DNA from: Streptomyces sp. TLI_171
GTDB taxonomy: Bacteria; Actinomycetota; Actinomycetes; Streptomycetales; Streptomycetaceae
Reading direction: 5' to 3'
Length of the DNA stretch: 64,000 nucleotides
Assembly: GCF_003610255.1 (NCBI RefSeq)
Contig: NZ_RAPS01000001.1
Coordinates: 7,467,001-7,531,000 of the forward strand
Part shown: positions 34,065 through 42,932 of the stretch, piece by piece
Layout of the letters: each line of letters begins with the position of its first letter
Numbering within the stretch: position 1 is the first letter of the stretch
Made by a program: the position numbers and the translations under genes
The notes under the pieces: model-generated
What the model saw: the letters and a program-made list of their open reading frames with translations, nothing else
Database searches by the model: none
Told to the model about the DNA's origin: nothing

Positions 34065-34099
34065 CCGAGGCCCGCACGGGAGTTCCGTACGGGCCTCGG
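34065..34099. terminator. Bidirectional hairpin between convergent genes
   Basis: 15-bp arms CCGAGGCCCGCACGG and CCGTACGGGCCTCGG (one mismatch) with a 5-nt loop, exactly between the 99-aa gene and the convergent HtaA operon. Confidence 0.8.
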
Positions 34100-34106
34100 G
34101 GCCGGG

Positions 34107-35603
34107 TCAGGCGCGGCGGCGGGCCAGGACGGTGGTGGCGCCGCCCACCAGGAGGAGGCCGGCGGCGGTGGCCAGGACGGGGAGGGTGCCGGTGCCGCCG
34201 CCGGTGGAGGCGAGCTCGCCGTCGGCGGTGGTGGAGGTGGTCAGGGCGGCGCCGCCGGGGGCGGTGGCCGCGGCGGTGGTGCCGGCCGCGGCGGTCGGAG
34301 CGGTGGACGCGGACGGGAGGGTGGCGGCGCGGTCGAGGGACAGCACCACGGTCAGCGGGTCCAGTTCCTCGCCGGCCCGGTACTGGCCGAACACCGGCAC
34401 GGCGTCGGCGGTCATCTTCGCCGGCACCTGGCGCAGCGTCACCACGCCGCCGACCGGGGTGAAGTCGGCGTGGGCGAGGTCGAGTTCGGCGATCCGGACG
34501 CCGCTGAGTCGGACCGGCGCGCCGGTGCGGGAGTTGGCGGTCGCGTTGCCCACCAGGTAGGCGCCCGAGGCGTCCACCCGGATGGCGAGGTCGGACAGCG
34601 CGGTGTCGAGTTCGTAGTGACCGTCCGCGGCCTGGTGGCCGAGGAAGCGGACCGAGCCCGCGAAGCCGGCGTTCAGCGCGTGCGTGTCGGTGCGGTAGCT
34701 GCCGGAGCCGGAGCCGAACGTCCAGTCGGCCGCGCCGCCGCCGAACTCCACCCTGCCGGCCGCGATCGGTCCGGTCACGTAGCTGCGGAACTTCTCCTTC
34801 ACGCCCCACTCCAGGCGGCCGTCGACGATCGTCAGCGCGTTGGTGGCAGGGGCGGTGGTGGGGGCCGAGGCGGAGGCAGAGGGGGAGGACGGCGACGGGG
34901 CCGAAGTCGAGGGCGAGGCCGACGGCGCCGGGGAGTTGGAGGTGGAGGCGGAGGGGGAGGTGGAGGCGGAGGGGGAGGGGGAGGGCGAGGCGGGGGTCTG
35001 CTTGAGGACGATCGACAGCGGGTCGAGGGCGGTGCCGGCCGGGTAGAAGCCGGCGAAGGCCTTGGCGCCGTCCTCGGTCAGGGTGGCCGGGGTGGCGGTG
35101 CCGTTGGTGGTGTCGCGGGCGACGGTGAAGGTTGCCAGGGCGACGTCCTGACGGAGCGTCGGGGCGGCGGAGCCGATGCTCTCCTTGGCCGCGGTGTCGG
35201 CGGTGAGGGTGCCGGTGGTGCCCGAGGTGGTGATCTTCAGGTCGCTGAGGGCGATGTCCAGCGCGCCGGCGTGGGCGAGGAAGCGCACCCCGCCGTCGAA
35301 GGCCGCGTTCAGCCGGTGGGTCGTCAGGTCGTAGCCCGCGGACGCCAGGTTGAAGTGGTAGGAGCCGTCCGCGTTGACGCTCGCCCCGCCGGTCGGCTCC
35401 ACGCTGCCGCCGCCCGCCGGGCCGGTGACGTAGCTGCGGAAGCCGGCCTTGACGCCCCAGTCGAGTGCGCCGGTGTCGTAGCTGACGGTGGTGGGGGCGT
35501 CGGCGCCGAAGGCGAGCGCGGGCAGGCCGACGGCGGTGAGGCCGAGGCCGGCGGTGGCGGCGGCGAGGGCGGCGAGACGGGTGCGGTTGCGGTAGTGGGA
35601 CAT
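34107..35603 (-). CDS. htaA: HtaA-domain haem-binding surface protein with LAXTG sorting signal
   Basis: A 498-residue surface protein: signal peptide (~1-34), first HtaA domain (~40-205, LDWGVKAGFRSYVTGP), a Ser/Pro/Ala-rich linker (~207-255), second HtaA domain (~260-425, LEWGVKEKFRSYVTGP), a Thr/Ala-rich stretch, then LASTG, a hydrophobic span and RRRA. HtaA domains bind haem through a conserved Tyr of the SYVTGP segment. LAXTG is the class E sortase signal, so the protein is probably attached to peptidoglycan. It lies 54 bp downstream of the second htaA gene, in one operon under the iron box at 37172. Confidence 0.88.
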   Translation of the reverse strand: MSHYRNRTRLAALAAATAGLGLTAVGLPALAFGADAPTTVSYDTGALDWGVKAGFRSYVTGPAGGGSVEPTGGASVNADGSYHFNLASAGYDLTTHRLNAAFDGGVRFLAHAGALDIALSDLKITTSGTTGTLTADTAAKESIGSAAPTLRQDVALATFTVARDTTNGTATPATLTEDGAKAFAGFYPAGTALDPLSIVLKQTPASPSPSPSASTSPSASTSNSPAPSASPSTSAPSPSSPSASASAPTTAPATNALTIVDGRLEWGVKEKFRSYVTGPIAAGRVEFGGGAADWTFGSGSGSYRTDTHALNAGFAGSVRFLGHQAADGHYELDTALSDLAIRVDASGAYLVGNATANSRTGAPVRLSGVRIAELDLAHADFTPVGGVVTLRQVPAKMTADAVPVFGQYRAGEELDPLTVVLSLDRAATLPSASTAPTAAAGTTAAATAPGGAALTTSTTADGELASTGGGTGTLPVLATAAGLLLVGGATTVLARRRA

Positions 35604-35657
35604 GGGTGAGCTGCTCCGGGGTCGAGGAGTCGGGGGTCGGGGGAGGGGGTTTGTGTG

Positions 35658-37097
35658 CTACGAGGCGTGGCGGCGGACCAGCACCGTGGCGATCGCGGCG
35701 GCGAGCACCAGGCCGGCGGCGGCGACCAGCGCCGTGGTGCGGCCGGCGGACCCGGTCGAGGCGGCGACCGGGGTGGCGGGCCCGGTCGCGGACGGGCTCG
35801 GGGTGGCGGTGGTGCCGAGGTCGGGAAGCGGGGGGAGGGTGGCGTCGGGGGTGAGCGCGACGGCGAAGGTCAAGGGGTCGAGTTCGGTGCCGGCCGGGTA
35901 GAGGGCGCCGAAGGCCTGCGATCCGGCGGAAGTGAGGGTGAGTGGCAGGTCGGTGGCGGCGAGCAGGCCGTTCTCGGACCTGAGGGCGCTCGCGTCGAAG
36001 GTGGCGAGTTCGGTGCCGGGCGCGGTGCGGGTGCTGCCGTCGGGGGTGCGGCCGGAGACGTCGACGGTGAGCCTGCCCCGGTTCCCGGCCACCGTGAGGC
36101 GCGGGTTGGCCAGGGCGAGGTCCAGGCCGAGGGTGTCGCCCTGGCGCAGGCCGGTGAAGCGGACGGTGCCGGTGAAGGCGGCGTCCAGGGTGCGGGCGGT
36201 GGCGTCCCAGCCGCCACGGGCGGGCGTCCAGCGGAAGAACGCCCCGCCGTCGGCCGCGCCGTCGGCGAGCTGCCAACCGCCCTGGGCGACGGACCCGGTG
36301 ACGTAGTCGCGGAAGGTTCGGCGGACGCCCCAGTCGAGCACGCCCCGGTCGAAGGCGGCGGTCGCGGCGGCGGCCGTCGCGGCCGTCGTCGGGGTGGCCG
36401 TCGGGGTGGCCGTCGGGGTGGGAGTCGCCGACGGTGCGGCCGACTTGAGGGTCACCGAGAAGGTGAGCGGGTCGAGCGCGGTGCCCGCGGTGTAGAAGCC
36501 GCCGAACGCGGTGGACCCGGCGGCCGTCAGGGTGGCGGGGACTCCGCTGAGGGTGACGGTGCCGGACGCGGCCTTGAGGTTCACGCCCGCGAGCGAGAGG
36601 TCGGCGAGCCGGGTCTGGCTGGTGCTGGAGGTCCGACCGGTCTGCCGGGACTTCGAGCTGACGTCCGCGTACAGCGCCGCGTCCCCGTCCGCCCCGGCCT
36701 TGACGGTGAGTCGGGAGATGCTCAGGTCGAGCGCGTTGACGCCGTTCTCCTGGTGGCCGGTGAAGCGGACCCCGCCCTGGAAGGCGGCCGAGAGCCGACC
36801 GGTCGCCGGGTCGTAGCTGCCCGTCGCGGAGTGGAACCGGAACACCGAGCCGCCGACCGTCGCCGCGCCCCCCGTCAGGGCCCATTTGCCGTTCGCGACC
36901 GGGCCGGTGACGTAGCTGAGGAAGGACTGCTTGATGCCCCAGTCGAGCCGGCCGCCGGAGACCGTCGGGTCGGCCGCCGCGGCCCGGCCGGGGAGGCAGA
37001 GCAGCGCCAGCAGCAGGGCCAGCGGCAGCGCGAGGGCGGTCCGCAGCGGGCCGGCCGGGCGGCGGGGTGGAACGGGGGGCCGTCCGGGGACGGGCAT
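35658..37097 (-). CDS. HtaA-domain haem-binding membrane-anchored protein
   Basis: A 479-residue exported protein: signal peptide (ALALPLALLLALLCLPGRAAA, ~1-42), HtaA domain one (~48-215, LDWGIKQSFLSYVTGP), a Thr/Pro linker, HtaA domain two (~245-410, LDWGVRRTFRDYVTGS), then a Thr/Pro stretch and a C-terminal span ending VLVRRHAS. It lacks an LAXTG motif, so it is likely membrane-anchored and could pass haem from the wall-linked HtaA to HmuT. First gene of the leftward operon, 75 bp from the iron box. Confidence 0.87.
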   Translation of the reverse strand: MPVPGRPPVPPRRPAGPLRTALALPLALLLALLCLPGRAAAADPTVSGGRLDWGIKQSFLSYVTGPVANGKWALTGGAATVGGSVFRFHSATGSYDPATGRLSAAFQGGVRFTGHQENGVNALDLSISRLTVKAGADGDAALYADVSSKSRQTGRTSSTSQTRLADLSLAGVNLKAASGTVTLSGVPATLTAAGSTAFGGFYTAGTALDPLTFSVTLKSAAPSATPTPTATPTATPTTAATAAAATAAFDRGVLDWGVRRTFRDYVTGSVAQGGWQLADGAADGGAFFRWTPARGGWDATARTLDAAFTGTVRFTGLRQGDTLGLDLALANPRLTVAGNRGRLTVDVSGRTPDGSTRTAPGTELATFDASALRSENGLLAATDLPLTLTSAGSQAFGALYPAGTELDPLTFAVALTPDATLPPLPDLGTTATPSPSATGPATPVAASTGSAGRTTALVAAAGLVLAAAIATVLVRRHAS

Positions 37098-37171
37098 GGC
37101 GGATCACTCCTCGGCGGAGGGGAAGTGGGCAGGTGGCACGGGGTGCGGGGGAGCGACCCCGCTTGCCGAAT

Positions 37172-37190
37172 TGAGGTAAGGCTAACCTAA
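37172..37190. promoter_or_regulatory. Iron box between the htaA operon and hmuTUV
   Basis: TGAGGTAAGGCTAACCTAA is a near-consensus actinobacterial iron box. It lies 75 bp from the leftward HtaA start and 80 bp from hmuT, so one site probably serves both divergent promoters. Confidence 0.87.
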
Positions 37191-37269
37191 TATATGGGTC
37201 AAGTGTTCCGCCCACGACCCCCTCGGGTCGGCCTCGACGGAACGTCAACGCACCCAGAAAGGCCCGAGG

Positions 37270-38298
37270 TTGAGCCGCCCCCTCCGCACCAGGACCAGAA
37301 CCGCCCCCGCCGCGCTGCTCGCCGTCCTCGGACTCCTGCTGACCGCCGGCGCCTGCGCCACCGGTGAAGCCGCCCCTGCCGCTCCGTCGAAGGCGAGCGC
37401 CGGCACGAGCGCCGACCGGATCGAGGCCCTGCCGGACCGGCCGGCGCCCCGACTGCCCGTCACCGTCCCGTCCGCGGACGGCCGGCAGGTCACCGTCACC
37501 AGCGCCGAGCGGATCATCCCGCTCAACGGCAGCCTCGCCGAACTGGTCTTCAGCCTCGGCCTCGGCGACCACGCGGTGGCCCGGGACGTCTCCACCACCT
37601 TCGAGCAGGCCGCCCACCTCCCCGTGATCACCCAGGCCCACGAGGTCTCCGCCGAGGGTGTGCTCTCCCTGCGCCCCACCGTGGTACTCGCCGACCGCAG
37701 CACCGGACCTGCCGAGGCCGTCGAGCAGATCCGCGCCGCCGGCGTCCCGCTGATCGTCCTCGACGACGCCAAGCAGCTGTCCGACATCGGCGCGCGGATC
37801 GACCGGGTCGCCGCCGCGCTCGGCGTCCCCGAGGCGGGCGGCCGGCTCGAGGAGCGGACCCGGCAGCAGATCGCGGAGGTGCAGGCACAGCTCCCCGCCG
37901 CCGGTGCAACCCGTCCCACGGTGGCCTTCCTCTACCTGCGCGGCAGCGCCTCGGTCTTCCTGCTCGGCGGCCCCGACTCCGGCGCCCGCTCGCTGATCGA
38001 GGCCGCCGGGGGCAAGGACGCCGGCACCGCCGCCCACCTCACCGGCGACTTCACCCCCCTCACCAGCGAAGCCCTGGTGAAGGCCGCGCCCGACGCGATC
38101 CTGGTGATGCGCAAGGGACTCGACTCGGTCGGTGGCGTCGACGGACTGCTGAAGCTCCCCGGCGTCGCCCAGACCCCCGCCGGACTCGACCGCCGGATCA
38201 TCTCCGTCGACGACGGCCGCCTGCTCTCCTACGGCCCGCGCACCCCCCAGGTGCTGCACGACATCGCCGCCCAGCTCCACCGGGGCGCCGCCCGGTGA
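37270..38298 (+). CDS. hmuT: Haem ABC transporter substrate-binding lipoprotein HmuT
   Basis: A 342-residue lipoprotein: hydrophobic leader ending LLLTAGAC (lipid-anchored Cys near residue 29), then a type III periplasmic-binding fold with ERIIPLNGSLAELVFSLGLGDHAVARDVSTTF, typical of HmuT/BhuT haem binders, and a mid-protein GVPLIVLDD. The start is TTG 37270, with AGAAAGG about 7 bp upstream; no ATG fits. Its stop overlaps the GTG of hmuU by 4 bp. Confidence 0.88.
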   Translation: MSRPLRTRTRTAPAALLAVLGLLLTAGACATGEAAPAAPSKASAGTSADRIEALPDRPAPRLPVTVPSADGRQVTVTSAERIIPLNGSLAELVFSLGLGDHAVARDVSTTFEQAAHLPVITQAHEVSAEGVLSLRPTVVLADRSTGPAEAVEQIRAAGVPLIVLDDAKQLSDIGARIDRVAAALGVPEAGGRLEERTRQQIAEVQAQLPAAGATRPTVAFLYLRGSASVFLLGGPDSGARSLIEAAGGKDAGTAAHLTGDFTPLTSEALVKAAPDAILVMRKGLDSVGGVDGLLKLPGVAQTPAGLDRRIISVDDGRLLSYGPRTPQVLHDIAAQLHRGAAR

Positions 38299-39374
38299 CC
38301 GCCGCCGCCCCCGAGACCACGTCAACATTGGCGAGCGCGCGGCCGGTCCGGGCCCGGCGACCGCTGCTGCTGGCCGGACTGTGCGCCGCCCTGCTGGCCT
38401 GCGCACTGCTCGCCGCCGGCACCGGCGCGTACCGCATCCCGCTCGGCGACATCCTCGCCTCGCTCGCCCACCGCGCCCACCTCGGCGGCCACGCCCTGGA
38501 CCGCGTCCCCGAATCGGTGCTGTGGAACGTCCGGCTGCCCCGCGTGGCGCTCGCCCTGCTGGTCGGGGCCGCGCTCGGCTGCGCGGGCGCGCTGATGCAG
38601 GGCGTGTTCGGCAACCCGCTGGCCGAACCCGCCGTCATCGGCGTCTCCTCCGGCGGCGCCGTCGGCGCGGTCGCCTGCATCGTGCTGGGCCTGGACGCCC
38701 TCGGCTCCTGGACCGTCACCGCCGCCGCGTTCGCCTCCGGCCTGCTCACCGTCGGCGCCGTCTACGCCGTGGCACGCAGCGGCGGCCGCGCCGAAGTGGT
38801 CACCCTGCTGCTCACCGGCGTCGCGGTCAACGCGTTCTGCGGCGCACTGATCGGCCTGCTGCTGTTCACCGCCGACACCGCCGCCATCAGCCAGGTGACG
38901 TTCTGGCAGCTCGGCTCGCTCTCCCAGGCGAGCTGGAGCAAGGTGCTCGCCGTGCTCCCGTTCGCCGCGCTGGGACTCGCCGTCGCCCCCCGCCACGCCC
39001 GCCGCCTCGACCTGCTCGCGCTCGGCGAACGCCCCGCCCGCCACCTCGGCGTGGACGTCGAACGGATGCGGATCGTGCTGATCACCGTGGTCGCGCTGCT
39101 GACCGCCGCGGCCGTCGCGGTCAGCGGCATCGTCGGCTTCGTCGGCCTGGTCGTCCCGCACCTGCTGCGGATGCTGGCCGGCCCCGGCCACCGCTTCCTG
39201 CTCCCCGCCTCCGCCGTCGGCGGCGCCCTCGTGCTGGTCGCCGGGGACCTCGCCGCCCGCACCCTCGCCGCACCCGCCGAACTCCCGCTCGGCGTCCTCA
39301 CCGCACTCATCGGCAGCCCGTTCTTCTTCTGGCTGCTGCGCCGCACCCGACGCCGCCAGGGAGGCTGGGCATGA
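38295..39374 (+). CDS. hmuU: Haem ABC transporter permease HmuU (FecCD family)
   Basis: A 359-residue FecCD/BtuC-type permease with about ten spans. Characteristic blocks include LWNVRLPRVALALLVGAALGCAGALMQG, NPLAEPAVIGVSSGGAVG and FVGLVVPHLLRMLAGPGHR, the coupling loop that meets the ATPase. GTG 38295 overlaps hmuT; its TGA overlaps the ATG of hmuV. Confidence 0.92.
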   Translation: MTAAAPETTSTLASARPVRARRPLLLAGLCAALLACALLAAGTGAYRIPLGDILASLAHRAHLGGHALDRVPESVLWNVRLPRVALALLVGAALGCAGALMQGVFGNPLAEPAVIGVSSGGAVGAVACIVLGLDALGSWTVTAAAFASGLLTVGAVYAVARSGGRAEVVTLLLTGVAVNAFCGALIGLLLFTADTAAISQVTFWQLGSLSQASWSKVLAVLPFAALGLAVAPRHARRLDLLALGERPARHLGVDVERMRIVLITVVALLTAAAVAVSGIVGFVGLVVPHLLRMLAGPGHRFLLPASAVGGALVLVAGDLAARTLAAPAELPLGVLTALIGSPFFFWLLRRTRRRQGGWA

Positions 39375-40228
39375 CCGCACCGCGCACCGCCGAGGAGGCC
39401 GGTCAGGCCGGCCGGGCCACGTCGGCGCGGCTCGCCGGCGACGACGGGGAAGAGCTGCTCGTCGCCGACGGGATCGGCTACCGGCTCGGCGGGCGCGCGC
39501 TGCTGACGGACGTTCGGCTGGGCGTGCGGGCCGGGGAGATCCTGGCGCTGCTCGGCCCCAACGGCGCGGGGAAGTCCACCCTGCTGTCGGTACTGGCCGG
39601 GGACCTGCGGCCGAGCGCAGGCCACGTCCGCTTGGGCGGGCGCCCGCTGACGGGGTACCGGCCCGCCGAACTGGCCCGCCGGCGCGCCCTGTTGCCGCAG
39701 ACCCACGAGGTGTCGTTCCCGTTCCCGGCCGGCGAGGTGGTCCGGATGGGCCGCGCCCCGTGGACCGGCACCGCCGCCGCGCAGGACGACCGCGCGGTGG
39801 CCACCGCGCTGGCCGCCACCGACTGCGCGCACCTCGCCGCCCGCCCGTTCACCGCGCTGTCCGGCGGCGAACGCGCCAGGGTCGCACTGGCCCGGATCCT
39901 GGCCCAGGACACCCCGCTGCTGCTGCTCGACGAACCCACCGCCGCCCTCGACCTGCGCCACCAGGAACTCGTGCTCCGGATCGCCCGCGAACGCGCCGCG
40001 GCCGGCGCCGGTGTGATCGTCGTCCTGCACGACCTGACGCTCGCCGCCGCGCACGCCGACCGGATCGCCCTGCTGGAGGCCGGCCGCACCGTCGCCCTCG
40101 GCCCGACCGCCGAGGTGCTGGAGGCCGGGTTGCTGAGCAAGGTCTATCGGCACCCGGTGGAGGTGCTGGCGCACCCGCGCGGGGGCGCGCCGATCGTGCT
40201 GCCCGAGCGCCCCCGCGAAGCAGATTGA
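39371..40228 (+). CDS. hmuV: Haem ABC transporter ATP-binding protein HmuV
   Basis: A 285-residue ABC ATPase. Walker A GPNGAGKST is near residue 59, the Q-loop is in LLPQTHEVSF, the signature is LSGGERARVALARIL, Walker B is LLLLDEPTAALD and the H-loop His is in VIVVLHDL. It powers haem import through HmuU. ATG 39371 overlaps the hmuU stop (ATGA). Confidence 0.93.
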   Translation: MTAPRTAEEAGQAGRATSARLAGDDGEELLVADGIGYRLGGRALLTDVRLGVRAGEILALLGPNGAGKSTLLSVLAGDLRPSAGHVRLGGRPLTGYRPAELARRRALLPQTHEVSFPFPAGEVVRMGRAPWTGTAAAQDDRAVATALAATDCAHLAARPFTALSGGERARVALARILAQDTPLLLLDEPTAALDLRHQELVLRIARERAAAGAGVIVVLHDLTLAAAHADRIALLEAGRTVALGPTAEVLEAGLLSKVYRHPVEVLAHPRGGAPIVLPERPREAD

Positions 40229-40238
40229 CGGATCGTCG
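40226..40238. repeat. Variant TGACGG palindrome at the hmuV stop
   Basis: TGACGGATCGTCG begins with the hmuV stop codon and is a diverged relative of the TGACGGNCCGTCA palindromes. Confidence 0.5.
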
Positions 40239-40388
40239 GCCCGGGCAGACCCACCGATGGTGGACGACCGATCGGGCGGAACCCGGGCCGCGGCGCGGTC
40301 CGGGCGGGTGATCCGGCAGGCCGACCCACATGTCCGGGCCCGGCACGGGAACGGCACCAGCAGGAACCGGACCACCCGGAGGCACCAC

Positions 40389-40508
40389 ATGCACCTGACC
40401 ATGGTTCTGCTGCTCACCCCGCTGATCGTCGCCGCGGCCGTCACCGCGACGCGCACCACGCCGCGCCGCGGCCGCCACCGGGCCGACCCGCGCCGCCGAC
40501 CGTCCTGA
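40389..40508 (+). CDS. Small single-span membrane peptide (39 aa)
   Basis: ATG 40389 is preceded by GGAGG (40378-40382) at good spacing. The product is 39 residues: one hydrophobic helix (MHLTMVLLLTPLIVAAAV) followed by a very basic tail rich in Arg. It could be a small regulatory membrane peptide. Its TGA is the left arm of a perfect CCTGACGG palindrome shared with the convergent TetR gene. No homologue recognised. Confidence 0.5.
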   Translation: MHLTMVLLLTPLIVAAAVTATRTTPRRGRHRADPRRRPS

Positions 40509-40520
40509 CGGGCCGTCAGG
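40504..40520. repeat. CCTGACGG-G-CCGTCAGG palindrome holding two stop codons
   Basis: Perfect 8-bp arms. The left arm contains the TGA of the plus-strand small gene and the right arm the TGA of the convergent minus-strand tetR gene. Confidence 0.8.
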
Positions 40521-41247
40521 CCGGGCCGCTGCCCGGGGCGCCGGCGGCCCGGCGGTCGATCAGCGCGGCCAGGCCGTCCAGGATCCGCTCGATGCCGAAG
40601 TCGAAGGCGTCGTCGCGCCCGCCGCCCGGTTCGTCCAGGGCGGCCGCCAGCGCCGGGTAGTGCTCCCCGTGCTCGCGGATCAGCCCGCCGAGCGCCCGCA
40701 GCAGCTCGGCCTCCGGCGAACCGTCCCGGGACTGCCGCTCCTGCGCGGCGATGCTGCGGACGTGGCCGACCAGCAGGACGGCCGCGTCCATCCGCTCGGC
40801 GCCGGTCAGGCCCAGACCGTCCAGCGCCGCCACCACCCGCTCCAGCCAGGCGAGTTCGCGCGGGCCGGTGGGGCGCGGCCCGGCCAGCGCGTCCAGCAGC
40901 CAGGGGTGGGCGGCGAACACCGCCGCCATCCGGCGCGCCCACTCGGCCAGTTGGGAGCGCCACGGGGCGTCGCTCGGCGGCGGGGGAGCGCCGACGGTGT
41001 GCTCCACCATCAGCGCGACCAGCTCGGACTTGCCGGGCACGTACCGGTAGAGCGACATCTTGGTGAAGGCCAGCAGGCCCGCCACCCGCTGCATGGACAC
41101 CGCGGCCAGGCCCTCGGTGTCGGCGATCTCCACCCCCGCGCGGGCGATCGACTCCAGGCTGAGGGCCGGCTTCGGACCCCGGGTCGGTCTCGCCGGCGGA
41201 CCCCACAGCAGCCGCAGCGCCGCGTCCTGTTCCGTCCGCTCGACCAC
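40516..41247 (-). CDS. TetR-family regulator
   Basis: A 243-residue TetR/AcrR protein. After a short basic arm (RPTRGPKPALSLESIARAG) comes the helix-turn-helix GLAAVSMQRVAGLLAFTK with SLYRYVPGKSELV; the C-terminal ~150 residues match the tetracycline-repressor-like ligand domain. The start is GTG 41247 behind AGGAGAGG. It is divergent from the FAD monooxygenase gene with palindromes between them, so it probably represses that gene. Confidence 0.85.
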   Translation of the reverse strand: MVERTEQDAALRLLWGPPARPTRGPKPALSLESIARAGVEIADTEGLAAVSMQRVAGLLAFTKMSLYRYVPGKSELVALMVEHTVGAPPPPSDAPWRSQLAEWARRMAAVFAAHPWLLDALAGPRPTGPRELAWLERVVAALDGLGLTGAERMDAAVLLVGHVRSIAAQERQSRDGSPEAELLRALGGLIREHGEHYPALAAALDEPGGGRDDAFDFGIERILDGLAALIDRRAAGAPGSGPA

Positions 41248-41316
41248 CGAGCCGCCTCTCCTGGTGCCGTGGATCCGCCGAATGTCCCGACCGGGGCGGC
41301 CTTGCGCCCGCCCCGG

Positions 41317-41365
41317 AACTGTGTCTACCGTACACAGCAACGAACAGTGTCCGCGAGACACAGTT
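41317..41365. promoter_or_regulatory. Probable TetR operator region (AACTGTGTCT dyad)
   Basis: AACTGTGTCT (41317-41326) and AGACACAGTT (41356-41365) are perfect inverted 10-mers. Inside the left half, TGTGTCTACCGTACACA is itself a near-palindrome. It lies in the divergent spacer between tetR and the monooxygenase. Confidence 0.65.
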
Positions 41366-41407
41366 TCGGCCCAGGGCCCCTGGCGGCCCGAACACAGGGG
41401 GAACATC

Positions 41408-42691
41408 ATGAGGATCCTGATCTCCGGCGCCGGCATCGGCGGCCCCGCACTCGCCCACTGGCTCGGCCGCCACGGCCACCGCCCCACCGTGGTCGAACTC
41501 GCCCCCGCCCCGCGCGGCGGCGGGCAGGCCGTCGACTTCCGCGGCCCCACCCACCTGACGGTGCTTCAGCGGATGGGCCTACTGGAGGAACTGCGCACCC
41601 ACGGCACCGGCGGCAGCCCGATGACCTTCACCGACCGCAACGGCCGCACCCGGCTCCGGCTGCCCGCCGACTTCGCCGGCGGCGAGATCGAACTCCCGCG
41701 CGGCGACCTCGCCCGGATCCTCCAGCAGCACAGCGCCGACACCACCGAATACCTGTGGGGCGACACGATCAATGCCCTCCAGCAGGACGAACACGGCGTG
41801 CGCGCCGCCTTCCGCACCGGCCCCGAACGCCACTTCGACCTGGTGATCGGCGCCGACGGACTGCACTCCCGGGTCCGCGCGCTCGCCTTCGGCCCCGAAC
41901 AGCGCTACGTCCGCCACCTCGGCTACTACGCCGCCACCTGGCGCTTCCCCAACCGGCTCGGCCTGCCCGCCGGCAGCACCGGCATCAACACCCCCGGCCG
42001 GCTCGCCGCCGCCGGAGCCGACCCCCGCGACCCCGACCTGGCCGGCGCCTTCCTGCTGTTCGCCTCCCCGGCTCTCGACCACGACAGGCACGATGCCGAA
42101 GCCGTCAGAACCCTGCTCCGCGAGCGGTTCGCCGACCTCGGCGGCCCCGTCCCGCACCTGCTCGACACCCTCGACACCGCCGAGGACGTCTACTTCGACT
42201 CGATCAGCCGGGCCGACGTCCCCGCCTGGTCCACGGGCCGGATCGCCCTGCTCGGCGACGCCGCCTGCGGCGCCACCATCGGCGGCATGGGCACCGGCAC
42301 CGCCCTGGTCGCCGCCTACGTCCTCGCCACCGAACTCGCCCGCGCCGAGGGAGACCACCGCGCCGCCTTCACCGCGTACGAGCGCACCGTCCGCCCCTAC
42401 GCGGAACGCTGCCAGCGCGGCGGCGACCGCACCGGCCCCTTCCTCGCCCCGCGCACCCGGTGGGGGCTGCGGGCCCGCGACGCGCTGCTCAACCGCCGCT
42501 GGGTGCTGAACCGGATGCTCGACCTCGGCCGCGACACCGCCACCCTCCACCTGCCCGACCAGCCCTGCCCGCCCGGCCTGATCGATTCGGCTGCCCAGCC
42601 CGCCCAGCCCGCCCAGCCCGCCCAGCCCGCCCTGCCGGGGCGCGCCGGCACCGGCGACTCGGCGGGACGCGGCGGCAGCCTCGCTCCGTAG
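41408..42691 (+). CDS. FAD-dependent aromatic-type monooxygenase
   Basis: A 427-residue flavoprotein of the PHBH/TetX-like class. The FAD-binding Rossmann motif is ILISGAGIGGPALAHWL (residues 3-19), a DG motif appears in DLVIGADGLHSRVR (about 140), and the GD motif in GRIALLGDAACGATIGGMGTG (about 278-298). The C-terminus has four PAQ repeats encoded by a 9-bp tandem repeat. It likely hydroxylates an aromatic or antibiotic-like substrate and is probably controlled by the divergent TetR protein. Confidence 0.88.
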   Translation: MRILISGAGIGGPALAHWLGRHGHRPTVVELAPAPRGGGQAVDFRGPTHLTVLQRMGLLEELRTHGTGGSPMTFTDRNGRTRLRLPADFAGGEIELPRGDLARILQQHSADTTEYLWGDTINALQQDEHGVRAAFRTGPERHFDLVIGADGLHSRVRALAFGPEQRYVRHLGYYAATWRFPNRLGLPAGSTGINTPGRLAAAGADPRDPDLAGAFLLFASPALDHDRHDAEAVRTLLRERFADLGGPVPHLLDTLDTAEDVYFDSISRADVPAWSTGRIALLGDAACGATIGGMGTGTALVAAYVLATELARAEGDHRAAFTAYERTVRPYAERCQRGGDRTGPFLAPRTRWGLRARDALLNRRWVLNRMLDLGRDTATLHLPDQPCPPGLIDSAAQPAQPAQPAQPALPGRAGTGDSAGRGGSLAP

Positions 42692-42734
42692 AACGCTCCG
42701 GACAGCTCGCCGGACTGGCCCCGGACGCCTCGAT

Positions 42735-42749
42735 CTGACGGGCCGTCAG
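42735..42749. repeat. CTGACGG-G-CCGTCAG palindrome
   Basis: Perfect 7-bp arms, 44 bp after the monooxygenase stop; same family as the other gene-end palindromes and a plausible terminator. Confidence 0.75.
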
Positions 42750-42932
42750 CCCAACTCCGGTGGAGGATCGGTGACGGCCTTTTGCGAGGTCGGTGGGGAT
42801 CGGCGCTGGGCAAACGGTCGCTGACTATGATTCGATGACCAGAATGACCCCCTGGAGGCCGGAGCCGGCCCGGGGGCAGCACACACGGGGTGTACGGTCG
42901 GCGACCCCCGATGGTCCGAACCGGGGGCGGGC

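Noticed and set aside
34009..38406. 1,465-codon minus-strand open frame across the haem locus
   Set aside because: It crosses hmuT on the opposite strand and htaA in another frame; only the HtaA and Hmu frames give known proteins.
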